The position numbers were made by a program, and so were the translations under genes. The notes under the pieces are model-generated. The model saw only the letters and a list, made by a program, of their open reading frames with translations, was not told the origin of the DNA and ran no database searches. Below are positions 18,980 through 27,859 of a stretch of 64,000 bases of DNA, one piece after another (the stretch's first letter is position 1; every line of letters begins with the position of its first letter). Origin of the DNA: Andalucia godoyi (lineage: Eukaryota; Discoba; Jakobea; Jakobida; Andaluciidae); contig VRVR01000032.1 in the NCBI GenBank assembly GCA_009859145.1, forward strand, positions 202,795 through 266,794, read 5' to 3'.

Positions 18980-19370
18980 AGTTGTTTTACTTGCGTATGA
19001 CTGCATTCTACTTCCGAAATTCGACAAGTCTCGTACGGTGCGGAGGGAGCCGGCAGAAGGGAAGAAACGCCGCATTGGAGACAAGACCGTGCGCCAGATG
19101 CTGACATGGGGCCACTTCCAATTCCGCCCAGCGACTGCTGCAACAGGCGATGGAGTACGCGGGTCGCGAAGTTCGCATCGCGACGGAAGAGTACACGTCC
19201 AAGACATGTGCAGCAGCGGAGAGGGATCGAGACTTGGAATGGAGCGCACATCTTCTGTTTGAAGAACGCTTCAGCGTACTGGGACTCACCCCCTTCTGAA
19301 TTGAATTCACATTTCCGTTCCGTTGCAAGATTGAATCTGGGCGGTCTGCAGTGATTCGCAACGCCGAAGT
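18980..19370 (+). pseudogene. TnpB/Fanzor nuclease relic 2: RuvC-II to zinc finger
   Basis: In one plus-strand frame, AYDCILLPKFDKSRTVRR (about 18993-19046) is followed by RIGDKTVRQMLTWGHFQFR (to about 19127). A frameshift then leads to QRLLQQAMEYAGREVRIATE and EYTSKTC (about 19134-19206). This is the order found in IS607-type TnpB and Fanzor2 proteins: the RuvC-II strand, the bridging helices and the first zinc-finger knuckle. Past it, CSS and, after more frame breaks, FRC and an RNA triplet suggest the rest of the finger and RuvC-III. The N-terminal half and RuvC-I are gone. The whole piece lies between CFAP418 and the CesT-domain gene. It is clearly inactive. Confidence 0.78.
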
Positions 19371-19489
19371 GTACAATGTAAGCATTGGGAGAAGAACTGA
19401 TTTGCATGAAGAGGGAGGTTTTTTTTGTGAGCAGGCATGTTGTAATAATCTTATTACCATTCTTGTTTTGTTGCTGTTGAGCATCAGGA

Positions 19490-21529
19490 TTATTGCTGGG
19501 CGCAGTCGGCGGGTTCATCTTGTTTTGATCGCGGGTTTGAACTTGAGCGGATGGATTCAAACGACGATCGTCGATCTGATTCGCGCATCCGGTCTTCTGG
19601 AACACCAGCTGCGCCTTGGCTATGCGAGGATGGGCTTGGGCTTCTTCGATGTCGGGGAGACGCCTCTGAATAGTCTGCATTCTTCGAAGATGCGACCGGA
19701 GCTGCAGCAGAGGTCTCGGCAGGAGAAGCAGGAGAAGTCGCAGAGGACGTCGGAGAAGCCAACTCGCTCAAATTTCCAGGGTGCACAGCAGACGCTGTTG
19801 CATAGTGGGACGGAGACCCCACTACTTCGGCAGCGATTCGTCTCCAGCGCTCGAGCGATTTGATGAAGGAAGGACCCATTTTGGAAAGTGCATCCTCCGA
19901 TGCAGAGGTGGTGTCGATCGAAACATGCATCAACACAAGCTCGTTTCGGACCGAAATACCAACTCCACCTCCAGACATTTCACGTCCAAGCAATGCGCCT
20001 TCTAACAGACGTTCGAAAAGCTGCAGACGCACAGTGGGGTCTTTCGGAAGCATCGTCAGGATAGTGGAGTACAAATGGAGACGCTCCGTAAACGGGTCAA
20101 ACGTCACCAAAACATTAAAGTCTCGATGCACGTTCACCACGCACGTGTAATTGTCGTCGAAATCAGAAGTCTGCTCGGTATACATCTTGGAAAATGCAGC
20201 CAAGTTGGCTTTGGCAATTTCCATGGCCCCTTTTTGAACCTTTTCCTTTTCGCGATCAGCATCTTTCGCACGCGGACTCTTTGACATGGAATTGGAGGCA
20301 GAGTGGAGAGGAGAAGTAGAGACATTTCTCCTCGTGCCATTTCCGAATGCCGAGAATGTGGCCGGAGCCGACGACGAAGTAGGAGACAGCGTTGCATGCA
20401 GTTGCGGTTGCGGTTGCGGATGTGGTTGTGGTTGCGGTTGCGGATGCGATGGCGCAGACGAAATAGACTGCAAAGAAGATTCACCAGAGGCCGCGGAAAT
20501 CGACGGGCGAATCCGCGACGGAGGAATAGAACCAACGGCCCTGACAGTTGTTCCCGAGGGCGATCGATACAGAGGCGGAGTTCCCTGAGCAGCAGCACCA
20601 CCACCACCGTGCATTGACGAATTATTGCTGTTCAACGTGAAGGACGACTGACGAGCGGGAGGTGCAGAGGAAAACAACGGGGCAGAGTGATCTTCTTGAG
20701 AAATCGCAACTTCGTCATGCGCGTGGTCAAATGGAGGTCTGTAAGACCCCGTAGTGGCGCTCGATCGGACCGAAGAATAGTTCCCAGCGCCGCTCGGAGA
20801 AGCGGCGGCTGGAAACACGCTGGCAAGCGACTGCGAACGCGGAGAAACGCTCGAGCCTCCAGCCCCAACAGGCGACAAGCTAGATCGGTGCTGATTGTAC
20901 GCCAAGACCGAGAAGTTGCGTGGCAGAAGTCGAGATTGTCCTGTTGGAGACAGAGTAGACGACGAGTAATACGACGACGACACCGCAGAAGGCGACGGTG
21001 ACGATCCACGCGACGAACTCGACTCGGAATCGTTAAAGAAGGTGTCTCGAGGGTACTTTGAGATCTTCTCGTATCCATCCGAACCTGACGAGATCTTTCC
21101 ATTCTCTGTCGTCTCTTCAGTCTCAGCCAGGCGCTCCTTGGACGACGCATCATGACTACTCTCCGTACGCTTGGCCTCCGTTTGCGCATCGGCATCAGCA
21201 TCAGCATCGGGTCTGGGCATCGGGTTCGGGTTCGTGTTCGGTGTTGAAGACTCGGCACGCTCGATCGGTGCAGACTCGGTCCGTGCGTCGGACTCAGCTT
21301 CGGACACAAGCCGCAGCTCCAGCACTGCGCCGTTCTCCAACGACGGAATGGTCTCGGATGTAACAGGCAGCCCATTATTAAAAATGCTTTGCGCCTCGTA
21401 CGAAATCTGCGCCGCCTTTTCAATGTACCGTTTGATGCGATCCACTCTCAGCTCGGACGGGTCCTGCTTAAACACTATCTTGTACCGCGTCGCAGAAGAT
21501 GTATGAAGCACATATATATGGTTTGACAT
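19490..21529 (-). CDS. Ubiquitin-like plus CesT/Tir-chaperone-domain protein
   Basis: The product has 679 residues from the ATG at 21529 (MSNHIYVLHTSS); the longer frame to 21724 is only CR/QR repeats coded by the microsatellite leader. Residues 1-75 read as a ubiquitin-like fold. About 380 Ser/Pro/Gln-rich residues follow, including a PQPQPH repeat. Residues 455-570 match the CesT fold of bacterial type III secretion chaperones: YTCVVNVHRDFNVLVTFDP, LQLFERLLEGALLGREMSGG, GVGISVRNELVLMHVSID and a final helix ending LERWRRI. In bacteria these dimers hold effectors before secretion; a eukaryotic role is unknown and no secretion system is nearby. The Ser-rich tail may be regulatory. Confidence 0.72.
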   Translation of the reverse strand: MSNHIYVLHTSSATRYKIVFKQDPSELRVDRIKRYIEKAAQISYEAQSIFNNGLPVTSETIPSLENGAVLELRLVSEAESDARTESAPIERAESSTPNTNPNPMPRPDADADADAQTEAKRTESSHDASSKERLAETEETTENGKISSGSDGYEKISKYPRDTFFNDSESSSSRGSSPSPSAVSSSYYSSSTLSPTGQSRLLPRNFSVLAYNQHRSSLSPVGAGGSSVSPRSQSLASVFPAAASPSGAGNYSSVRSSATTGSYRPPFDHAHDEVAISQEDHSAPLFSSAPPARQSSFTLNSNNSSMHGGGGAAAQGTPPLYRSPSGTTVRAVGSIPPSRIRPSISAASGESSLQSISSAPSHPQPQPQPHPQPQPQLHATLSPTSSSAPATFSAFGNGTRRNVSTSPLHSASNSMSKSPRAKDADREKEKVQKGAMEIAKANLAAFSKMYTEQTSDFDDNYTCVVNVHRDFNVLVTFDPFTERLHLYSTILTMLPKDPTVRLQLFERLLEGALLGREMSGGGVGISVRNELVLMHVSIDTTSASEDALSKMGPSFIKSLERWRRIAAEVVGSPSHYATASAVHPGNLSELASPTSSATSPASPAETSAAAPVASSKNADYSEASPRHRRSPSPSSHSQGAAGVPEDRMRESDRRSSFESIRSSSNPRSKQDEPADCAQQ

Positions 21530-21533
21530 TACG

Positions 21534-21536
21534 CCT

Positions 21537-21579
<43 letters not shown>

Positions 21580-21648
21580 GTCTCTGTCTCTGTCTCTGTC
21601 TCTGTCTCTGTCTCACGCACACACACGCACACACACACACACACACGC
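21534..21648. repeat. (CT)n-(CTGT)n-(CA)n compound microsatellite
   Basis: CT dinucleotides, then CTCTGT units, then CA dinucleotides begin 5 bases upstream of the minus-strand ATG at 21529. It is the GA-rich leader of the CesT-domain gene. Confidence 0.9.
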
Positions 21649-21995
21649 CGTCGCTTACAAAAGTCCGAAATGATTGAAATTTTCTAAATCCAAAAACGCG
21701 TTCAAAAAAGCTTTGATATGACATTAAGTACGCAAAAGCAGTGGGAAAACTCCAGAGTCAGCCGTTTGTCCCCCCGCCTAGTATCAATTCATCAACCCGC
21801 TTGCGGATGCTGCTGTAGAAGCACCGTTCGTACTGTAGTGGGAATACAGAGGACTTCAGCAATGAAAGTAGTAAGCTTTTTTTAATGTAGTTTTCATAGA
21901 AACTAAGTATTTCACGTTCCACAGCTACGAGTTTGGGGGACGGAAAAAGTTTAGGACGCACTTGAGAGGGGGACATACAAGTGGGATAAGGAAGA

Positions 21996-23138
21996 ATGCT
22001 GGCGGATGGAGATGATTTTGACGAGCCGATTGCGCTTGTGATTCCGCCGCTGCAGACGCACTTTCCAGTGTCGTTTCGAGGAGGTCAGACGGTAGTTGAG
22101 ATTGGACCTCAGCGACGGCTTTTGCTACCGATCAGCCATTCGCTAAGCTCGCTGCCGACCGTAAGCGTGTCTTCGGCGTCCGAGAATGACGACGACCAAG
22201 TCATCGAGGAGCTTGTTTCGTCACTTGTGTACTACACTGCAATGCGCGAATCGACCCGCGTCAATGCAAACTTGCTTGATGAACTCGCGAGTTTCCAAAC
22301 AGAGTGTTTCGAAACCGCTATCCAAAAGGAGCTCGAACGGCGAAAGGGCGGAGGCGGAGGGAGTGGCTCGAGCGATGATCATGGGCCGGCAAGAGCTCTT
22401 GCCGCCGCACACTCGGTCGTCCCGAGTGCTGCTGCGGCCAGTAGCGTGAAGGACAAGAGGAAAAAACGGATTCCAAGTGCGTCGGGGGCGTCGGGCTCAG
22501 GGTCAGGGCCGGGTTCAGGCGCTGGGCAGTCGGTGGTGAGCTCCAGTTCGAATAGCGGCGGAGTGACGGCTGGCTCGGAAGGGAAGCGGAGCAAGAGTCC
22601 AGCGGTGTCGAAGAGGTCCGTTTCGACTTCGCGAAAGAAGACTTCGCCGCCAATCACAGTGCCGATCTCGGGCTCTGGACTGGGCTCACCAACCTCGTCG
22701 TTCTCTGCGGCGCACTCATCGGGCTCGTTTTTGAAGGGGCCTTCCATGGACGATCTTAGTGTCGTGGCAGCGTCGCCTCGGTCGTCATCCGTGATAGCGT
22801 CCACTGGCTCGTACGGGTCTGCGGCAGACATGGAGGCCAGCCAGGCGCAAGCTGCCTCCTTGTCGATGAATTCGGGAAGCGGGTCTAGTGGTCCTCTGGG
22901 CTCGCTGAACAACACGGTCGCCACCCCTGGCTTTGCCTCGCCGTACCCATCGCAGGGCGTCGCCGCAGTCCTCAGCGCGACGACAACCACACCAGCGTCC
23001 GGCTCAGGCCTGATGAATGTGGATCCCGTGCTCGAGGCCATCTGCAAGCGACTTGCAGAGCTCTCAGGCTTCGTTCAAGAGACCGTCAAGGCAGAAAAAA
23101 TCAAGGACAAGAAGAGCGGCCGCATGGCAGATGATTGA
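21996..23138 (+). CDS. Unknown Ser/Gly-rich protein with conserved-looking ends
   Basis: The product has 380 residues. The N-terminal 125 look folded (EPIALVIPPLQTHFPVSFRG, then helical VIEELVSSLVYYTAMRESTR and NLLDELASFQTECFETAIQK). A 220-residue Gly/Ser/Ala/Pro-rich linker with basic patches (KDKRKKRIPSAS, KRSVSTSRKKTS) could carry nuclear-localisation or phosphorylation sites. The last 40 residues form a helix (VLEAICKRLAELSGFVQETV) ending in charged residues. No family is recognised. The coding frame is uninterrupted and starts at the first ATG after a purine-rich leader. Confidence 0.7.
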   Translation: MLADGDDFDEPIALVIPPLQTHFPVSFRGGQTVVEIGPQRRLLLPISHSLSSLPTVSVSSASENDDDQVIEELVSSLVYYTAMRESTRVNANLLDELASFQTECFETAIQKELERRKGGGGGSGSSDDHGPARALAAAHSVVPSAAAASSVKDKRKKRIPSASGASGSGSGPGSGAGQSVVSSSSNSGGVTAGSEGKRSKSPAVSKRSVSTSRKKTSPPITVPISGSGLGSPTSSFSAAHSSGSFLKGPSMDDLSVVAASPRSSSVIASTGSYGSAADMEASQAQAASLSMNSGSGSSGPLGSLNNTVATPGFASPYPSQGVAAVLSATTTTPASGSGLMNVDPVLEAICKRLAELSGFVQETVKAEKIKDKKSGRMADD

Positions 23139-23436
23139 TTCCCCACAAAGCACTACGCTTGTACATGTACATATTCCTTTTTATCTGATATTTTTTATGT
23201 TGTGCTATCCTTATTCTCTTGCTTTTTTGCATTGCATTGTTCCTCACAGAGGCAGAGGGGACTTGGTAAAATTAGAATAGCAGTAATAATAATAATAAAA
23301 AACCAATAGTGATGATAATAATTAAACAAAAACAAGAAGAGGAACGACGAAACCATTGTCATTCTGCTGCTGCTGTGCACGCGGTAAAGTCGGGGGTGTG
23401 CAGGGGTGGGGGAGCGGCTTAATCATCAGAAAGCCT

Positions 23437-26400
23437 CTATTCTACCTTCAGAATAGTCTTGGCGCGCACCACAAACATCCATTCTTCTTTTGTCAAGTCG
23501 TTCTTGTGCAGCTCCTTCAGCGCATCAATGGACTTTCTGGTGAGATGTGCGTAAATGTCGACGTTCACAAAAGGACTCTTCTTCTTGTCCAGGAACTTCG
23601 TTGATTGGGTCGGATTGCGCGCCACAATCTTGATTGCAACTTGATCTCCTTTCTTCGCCGAGTCCACAGGCTTTCCTTCCTTTTCGATGGAAAGAACCTT
23701 TCCAAGGTCAATCAAGGTTCCGTCGGCTTGCGGAATCGCAACCGGGGTATTCGGCTTCAGCACACAATCCAGAACCTCGACACCAACAACAATCGGTTCC
23801 GTCGAATTGAACACACAGTTGGGAAGAATCTTGAAGCGGCATGGCCAAATGACAGATTCGGAAAGCTCCTTGTTGCGAATCTCCTTGAGTTCTCCAATGT
23901 ACTTGGTAAACATGTCAAACAAGTGGTAGATGATATCTGCTGAAAAGATACGCACCCCAACCTCATCGGCCATCGTCTGGGCCTCAGCGGTGATTTTGAC
24001 ATCGAATGCAAGGATGACCGCGTATTCGCGGGCAGACTCCAGCATGATTGATGCTCGCATAACATCCTTCTTGTAGACAGAGCCAAGGCCAATGGCAGAC
24101 ACCGGAATCTTTGAATCCTTCAAAAAGGACATAAGCGCCTCCAGAGATCCCAACGTAGATGCCTGCACATACACGCCCTTGCCAGTGCGGTCCAACTTGG
24201 ACAGCAGTGTCTGCAGGTCTTCCATGACCTGGTTGCTTGCAGCCTCCAATTCCGCATCGTTTTTGACAACCATCAGTGCCGATCCCGCCACTGCATCCTC
24301 CAGACCCGGAGCAGAGATCTTGATTCCCTGCGCAGCCTCGAGTTCCTTGTGATGGACATATTCTCCTCGCACACGAATTTCCCGCATAGGCTTTGGAGTA
24401 AGCAGTGCTCTGATTGTCGTCACAATAGGACCGCTCAGCCCGCACACAACAATGCGGTCACCTTCTCTCAGGGTTCCGTTGACGAGGATGACATCGATCG
24501 TCGTTCCCAGACCTTCAATGATCTTGACCTCCAGAACCGTGCACTCAAGCTTGTTGGACAGGTACAGCAAACGTTCGGCCATGTGGCGCTGCGTCAGCTG
24601 CAGAATAAGCATCAGCAAATCGGGAATACCTTCTCCAGTGTGTGCGGACGTTGGAACAATCGAAACATTCTGCAAAAAATTGGGATTCTTCCAATACAAG
24701 TGCGTGTTGATAGAAAGCTCCGCAAACTGCGTCTGGACAAACCTCAAACGCTCGTTGAACTCGTGCTCACCGTCTTTGTTGCGATCCAGCGACTCGCGGA
24801 TGGCACCATCGGGAATGGCGTTCCAGCCGTACAAACGATCAACCTTGTTCAACGCGATTACAAACGGCGTCTTGCGCGACCTCAACAGCTCAATGGACTC
24901 TCGAGTCTGGGGCTCCAGCCCGTGCATGAGATCCACAACCACAACCGCAATGTCACACAAAGACGATCCGCGAGACCGGAGATTCGAGAAAGACTCGTGC
25001 CCCGGAGTATCGATGACAAGCAAACCCGGAACTTCCTTCATCAACCGGTCTGCACCCTGAACGCGCGAAATACGCTGCATAAGGTTGGCCAGCGGGAAGT
25101 ATGTCGCACCGATTTGCTGGGTGATACCCCCCGCTTCATTGTCTTGAACGTTCGTACCGCGAATCTTGTCCAGCAACTTGGTTTTGCCCACGTCCACGTG
25201 TCCGAGAATGACGGCAATCGGAGAACGAAGCGTCTTGGGCTTTTCTTTCTTCGAAGACGTCGCAGAAACCGCTGAAGTCGTGTCGGCAGCTGTCTGCGAT
25301 TCTGCTGCTGCTTCTGACTCCTTCTGCTTGGGTACGGGAGCTCCACTGGGCTTCACGGGCTGTTGTTGCACGACTGGAGCTGGATCTTCATCAACTACCT
25401 CCCAACTGTTGTCAGAGCCCTTGCTGTCCGGCTCGTGCTCAGCATCGTCTTCGACATCCGAGTCGGCAAGTTGTTCCCAGTCTTCAACTTCCTCCTCCTC
25501 TTCCACTACCTCGTCCTTCTGCGCATCGAGAGACATCGCACCCATCCGTTCACGAACAGCATTCTCTAAAGATTCGCGTTCTTTGCGCAATCTCTCTTCT
25601 TCTTTTGCCTTCTCGCGATTCTCACGTTCGATCGCAAGCAGCCGATCGCGCTCTTTCTGCTCCGCTTCGAGTTTCGCAATAACATCCTCTTTCTTCGGCT
25701 TCTTTGGCTGATGTGGCAGCTTCTTGTCTTCCTTCTTTTTCTTCTCTTCCGCAGATGACTGAGACGGTACTGGTGCTTGTGTTGCTGATTGCGCCTTTGA
25801 CTCGTTCTCGTCGTCCGACTCATCGTGTGCACTGCCGGGAAGTTGAGCATCTGCCGGAATCAATCCCATCTTCTTCATTTGCTCGAGACGGATAAGTTCG
25901 AGTGCACGCTTCTTCTTCTGGCCTTCAGTCAGAAGCTTTCCCTCTTTTCGCAACTGCTCACGCTTCGCAGCGCGCTCCTCTGCCTTGCGCTTCTTCTCGG
26001 CTTCCTTTCTCTCGGCTTCCTCCACTCGCCGGCGCTCTTCCTCTTCCTCCTTTCGCACTCGTTCTTCCTCTTCACGCTTCAGACGTTCAATCTCCTCCAA
26101 TTGCTTGCGCTTCATCTCAAGAATCTTGGATGCTGCGGCACTTGGCTTCTTTGCAGGCTCCTCCTTCTTCTTGGTATCTTTTTTCTTGTCCTCCTTCTTT
26201 GCGCCCGGATCTTCCTTCTTTTCCTCGGAAACATCTGCGCCCTGAGTTGGCAAGACTGCTGCGGAAGCAGAGATGGTCGCAGCACTTGGCTCTTGGCCTG
26301 CAGCATCCAGTTCGTTTGCAGCATCCGTCTTCGCCTTTGGCCCTCTCTTTCTCTTCTTCTTGTCCTCTTCTGCGGTCTTTTCACTTGCGCCGGGTCCAAG

Positions 26401-27246
26401 AATATCTTCAAGAACGTCATCAAAGTCATTACCCTTCTTCTTTCCTTTGTTCTTATCGTCCTTCGCCTTCTCGGTCTGTGTCTTTGGTGCAGTCTGTTCT
26501 TTTGCAGGTTGCGCCTCCTTCTTTGGAGCATCCTTTTTCACAGAAGGGACCGGCTGTTTCTTCTTTTGTGGCTTCTTTGAGTCGACCTTCGCCTCCTCCT
26601 CCTCCTCCTCAGAATCTTCTTCTTCCTCCTCCTTCTCAGCATCGTCATCATCGCCGTGATCAAGCATCGAAAACGCCGAAAACATGGACGATTTTCCAGC
26701 CTTGGAAGCCGGCTTCGATTGCGCAGGCTTCGCAGACAGTGCAGCAACAATCCCAGCACCCTCTTCACCCTCACTCTCAGCACTGCCATCGTCGTCGTCG
26801 CTTCCAGATTCAGACTTCTTTTTGCTCACAATCTTCTGGTTCTTGGATATTGCAGATATCCGTTCTTCTTCACTTTCCGAGTCCGATTCCTCTGCACTCT
26901 TCTTTCGAGTTGCAGGCTGTTGTTTGGATGCATTCTTTGCTGCTGCTTGTTGACTCTTTTTGGGCTTTGCAGACACAAACTCGTCTTCCGAATCCGCATT
27001 TGACGGCGCGTCGACTGGTTTTTCGTCCGTTTCGTCTTGCCGTCCTTTGTTTTTCTGGTTCTTCTTGTTTGTGGGGGCCTTTCCTCTGGATCCAGCATCG
27101 TTCTCATGGTCTACATCGTCGTTCTGTGCTTCAGGAGCCTTGGACTTTCCCTTGTTTGCAGGCTTTTTGGACGCTTCCGGAACTTCGTCCACATCATTCA
27201 GCATCTGGGACAAGAGGTCGTCCTGTGCATTCTTCTTTTTTCCCAT
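23437..27246 (-). CDS. EIF5B: Translation initiation factor eIF5B (IF2 family GTPase)
   Basis: The product has 1269 residues, close to the usual 1000-1220 of eIF5B. The first 670 residues are Lys/Glu-rich and disordered, with coiled-coil stretches. The G domain starts near 680: G1 GHVDVGKT, G2 GGITQQIGATYF, G3 DTPGHESF, G4 NKVD. Then come domain II, the alpha/beta/alpha domain III (VQASTLGSLEALMSFL) and C-terminal domain IV (FVVRAKTILKVE at the very end). eIF5B joins the 60S subunit to the 40S initiation complex with Met-tRNAi. The upstream 60 bases are pyrimidine-rich and end TTTTAG, so a short 5' UTR intron is possible. Confidence 0.97.
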   Translation of the reverse strand: MGKKKNAQDDLLSQMLNDVDEVPEASKKPANKGKSKAPEAQNDDVDHENDAGSRGKAPTNKKNQKNKGRQDETDEKPVDAPSNADSEDEFVSAKPKKSQQAAAKNASKQQPATRKKSAEESDSESEEERISAISKNQKIVSKKKSESGSDDDDGSAESEGEEGAGIVAALSAKPAQSKPASKAGKSSMFSAFSMLDHGDDDDAEKEEEEEDSEEEEEEAKVDSKKPQKKKQPVPSVKKDAPKKEAQPAKEQTAPKTQTEKAKDDKNKGKKKGNDFDDVLEDILGPGASEKTAEEDKKKRKRGPKAKTDAANELDAAGQEPSAATISASAAVLPTQGADVSEEKKEDPGAKKEDKKKDTKKKEEPAKKPSAAASKILEMKRKQLEEIERLKREEEERVRKEEEEERRRVEEAERKEAEKKRKAEERAAKREQLRKEGKLLTEGQKKKRALELIRLEQMKKMGLIPADAQLPGSAHDESDDENESKAQSATQAPVPSQSSAEEKKKKEDKKLPHQPKKPKKEDVIAKLEAEQKERDRLLAIERENREKAKEEERLRKERESLENAVRERMGAMSLDAQKDEVVEEEEEVEDWEQLADSDVEDDAEHEPDSKGSDNSWEVVDEDPAPVVQQQPVKPSGAPVPKQKESEAAAESQTAADTTSAVSATSSKKEKPKTLRSPIAVILGHVDVGKTKLLDKIRGTNVQDNEAGGITQQIGATYFPLANLMQRISRVQGADRLMKEVPGLLVIDTPGHESFSNLRSRGSSLCDIAVVVVDLMHGLEPQTRESIELLRSRKTPFVIALNKVDRLYGWNAIPDGAIRESLDRNKDGEHEFNERLRFVQTQFAELSINTHLYWKNPNFLQNVSIVPTSAHTGEGIPDLLMLILQLTQRHMAERLLYLSNKLECTVLEVKIIEGLGTTIDVILVNGTLREGDRIVVCGLSGPIVTTIRALLTPKPMREIRVRGEYVHHKELEAAQGIKISAPGLEDAVAGSALMVVKNDAELEAASNQVMEDLQTLLSKLDRTGKGVYVQASTLGSLEALMSFLKDSKIPVSAIGLGSVYKKDVMRASIMLESAREYAVILAFDVKITAEAQTMADEVGVRIFSADIIYHLFDMFTKYIGELKEIRNKELSESVIWPCRFKILPNCVFNSTEPIVVGVEVLDCVLKPNTPVAIPQADGTLIDLGKVLSIEKEGKPVDSAKKGDQVAIKIVARNPTQSTKFLDKKKSPFVNVDIYAHLTRKSIDALKELHKNDLTKEEWMFVVRAKTILKVE

Positions 27247-27746
27247 TTCTAAAACAAAAATACAGCACTAAGAAGAAGAAATCCTAACAAGAAAGATGAA
27301 ATCCTAATAAGAAAGATGAAATCCAAAACCCAAAAACGCAAAAGAAAAGAAAGAGAGGCAATAGGATTCTTGTGTTTTGAAGCCAGATTGAAGGGTTGAA
27401 GCGCGATGGACAGCGGACTGGGGCTCAGACGTGATGCTTGATTCTGCATTTTCTGATCGTATCAAACATTGTTATCAACCTGTCACGAAGGTTGACGTCG
27501 GAAATTTCCAGAACAGGAATCCAAAAGAAAACCCGACATTTGGGGCAAATCAGTTTTCAAGGTTCAAACGTGTTGCGTTCCGCTCTCTCTGTTTCTTGTA
27601 TTTCATTGTTGTTGTTGTTTTGTTATGTTAAACAATTTTTTAATTTAAAAAAAAAAGGCAAGACTTGTTGGATGAGCTGCGGCCGTGAAGTGCCGTGTTA
27701 ACGATTGAAAGAACTTTTCATCAGCAGGACGAGGACATCTACGACG

Positions 27747-27786
<40 letters not shown>

Positions 27787-27859
27787 GAACAAGAAGAAGA
27801 AGAAGAAGGAGAAGGAGAAGGAGAAGAAGGAGAGGTAGAAGGAAGAGCGTGTTTTTGCT
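27247..27859. promoter_or_regulatory. Divergent promoter region with tandem repeats
   Basis: This gap separates eIF5B and the GTPase-RhoGAP gene. It holds a 21-base unit (GAAATCCTAACAAGAAAGATG) in just over two copies at 27278-27325. A (CAA)n-(GAA)n-(GGA)n microsatellite at 27742-27835 leads directly to the ATG at 27860. No gene is seen. Confidence 0.5.
27742..27835. repeat. (CAA)n(GAA)n(GGA)n microsatellite in 5' leader
   Basis: Triplet repeats of ACA/ACG change into AAG/AAGGAG. The tract ends about 25 bases before the ATG at 27860. It is another purine-rich leader, here on a plus-strand gene. Confidence 0.9.

Noticed and set aside
18955-19680. 241-residue minus-strand ORF with several cysteines
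   Set aside because: It is antisense to the Fanzor relic and overlaps the 3' end of the CesT-domain gene in another frame. The Cys pattern resembled an RNA-polymerase zinc subunit at first but does not hold up.
25902-27287. 461-residue plus-strand ORF
   Set aside because: It is antisense to the Lys/Glu-rich part of eIF5B; its Ser/Pro/Leu content is the mirror of that codon usage.
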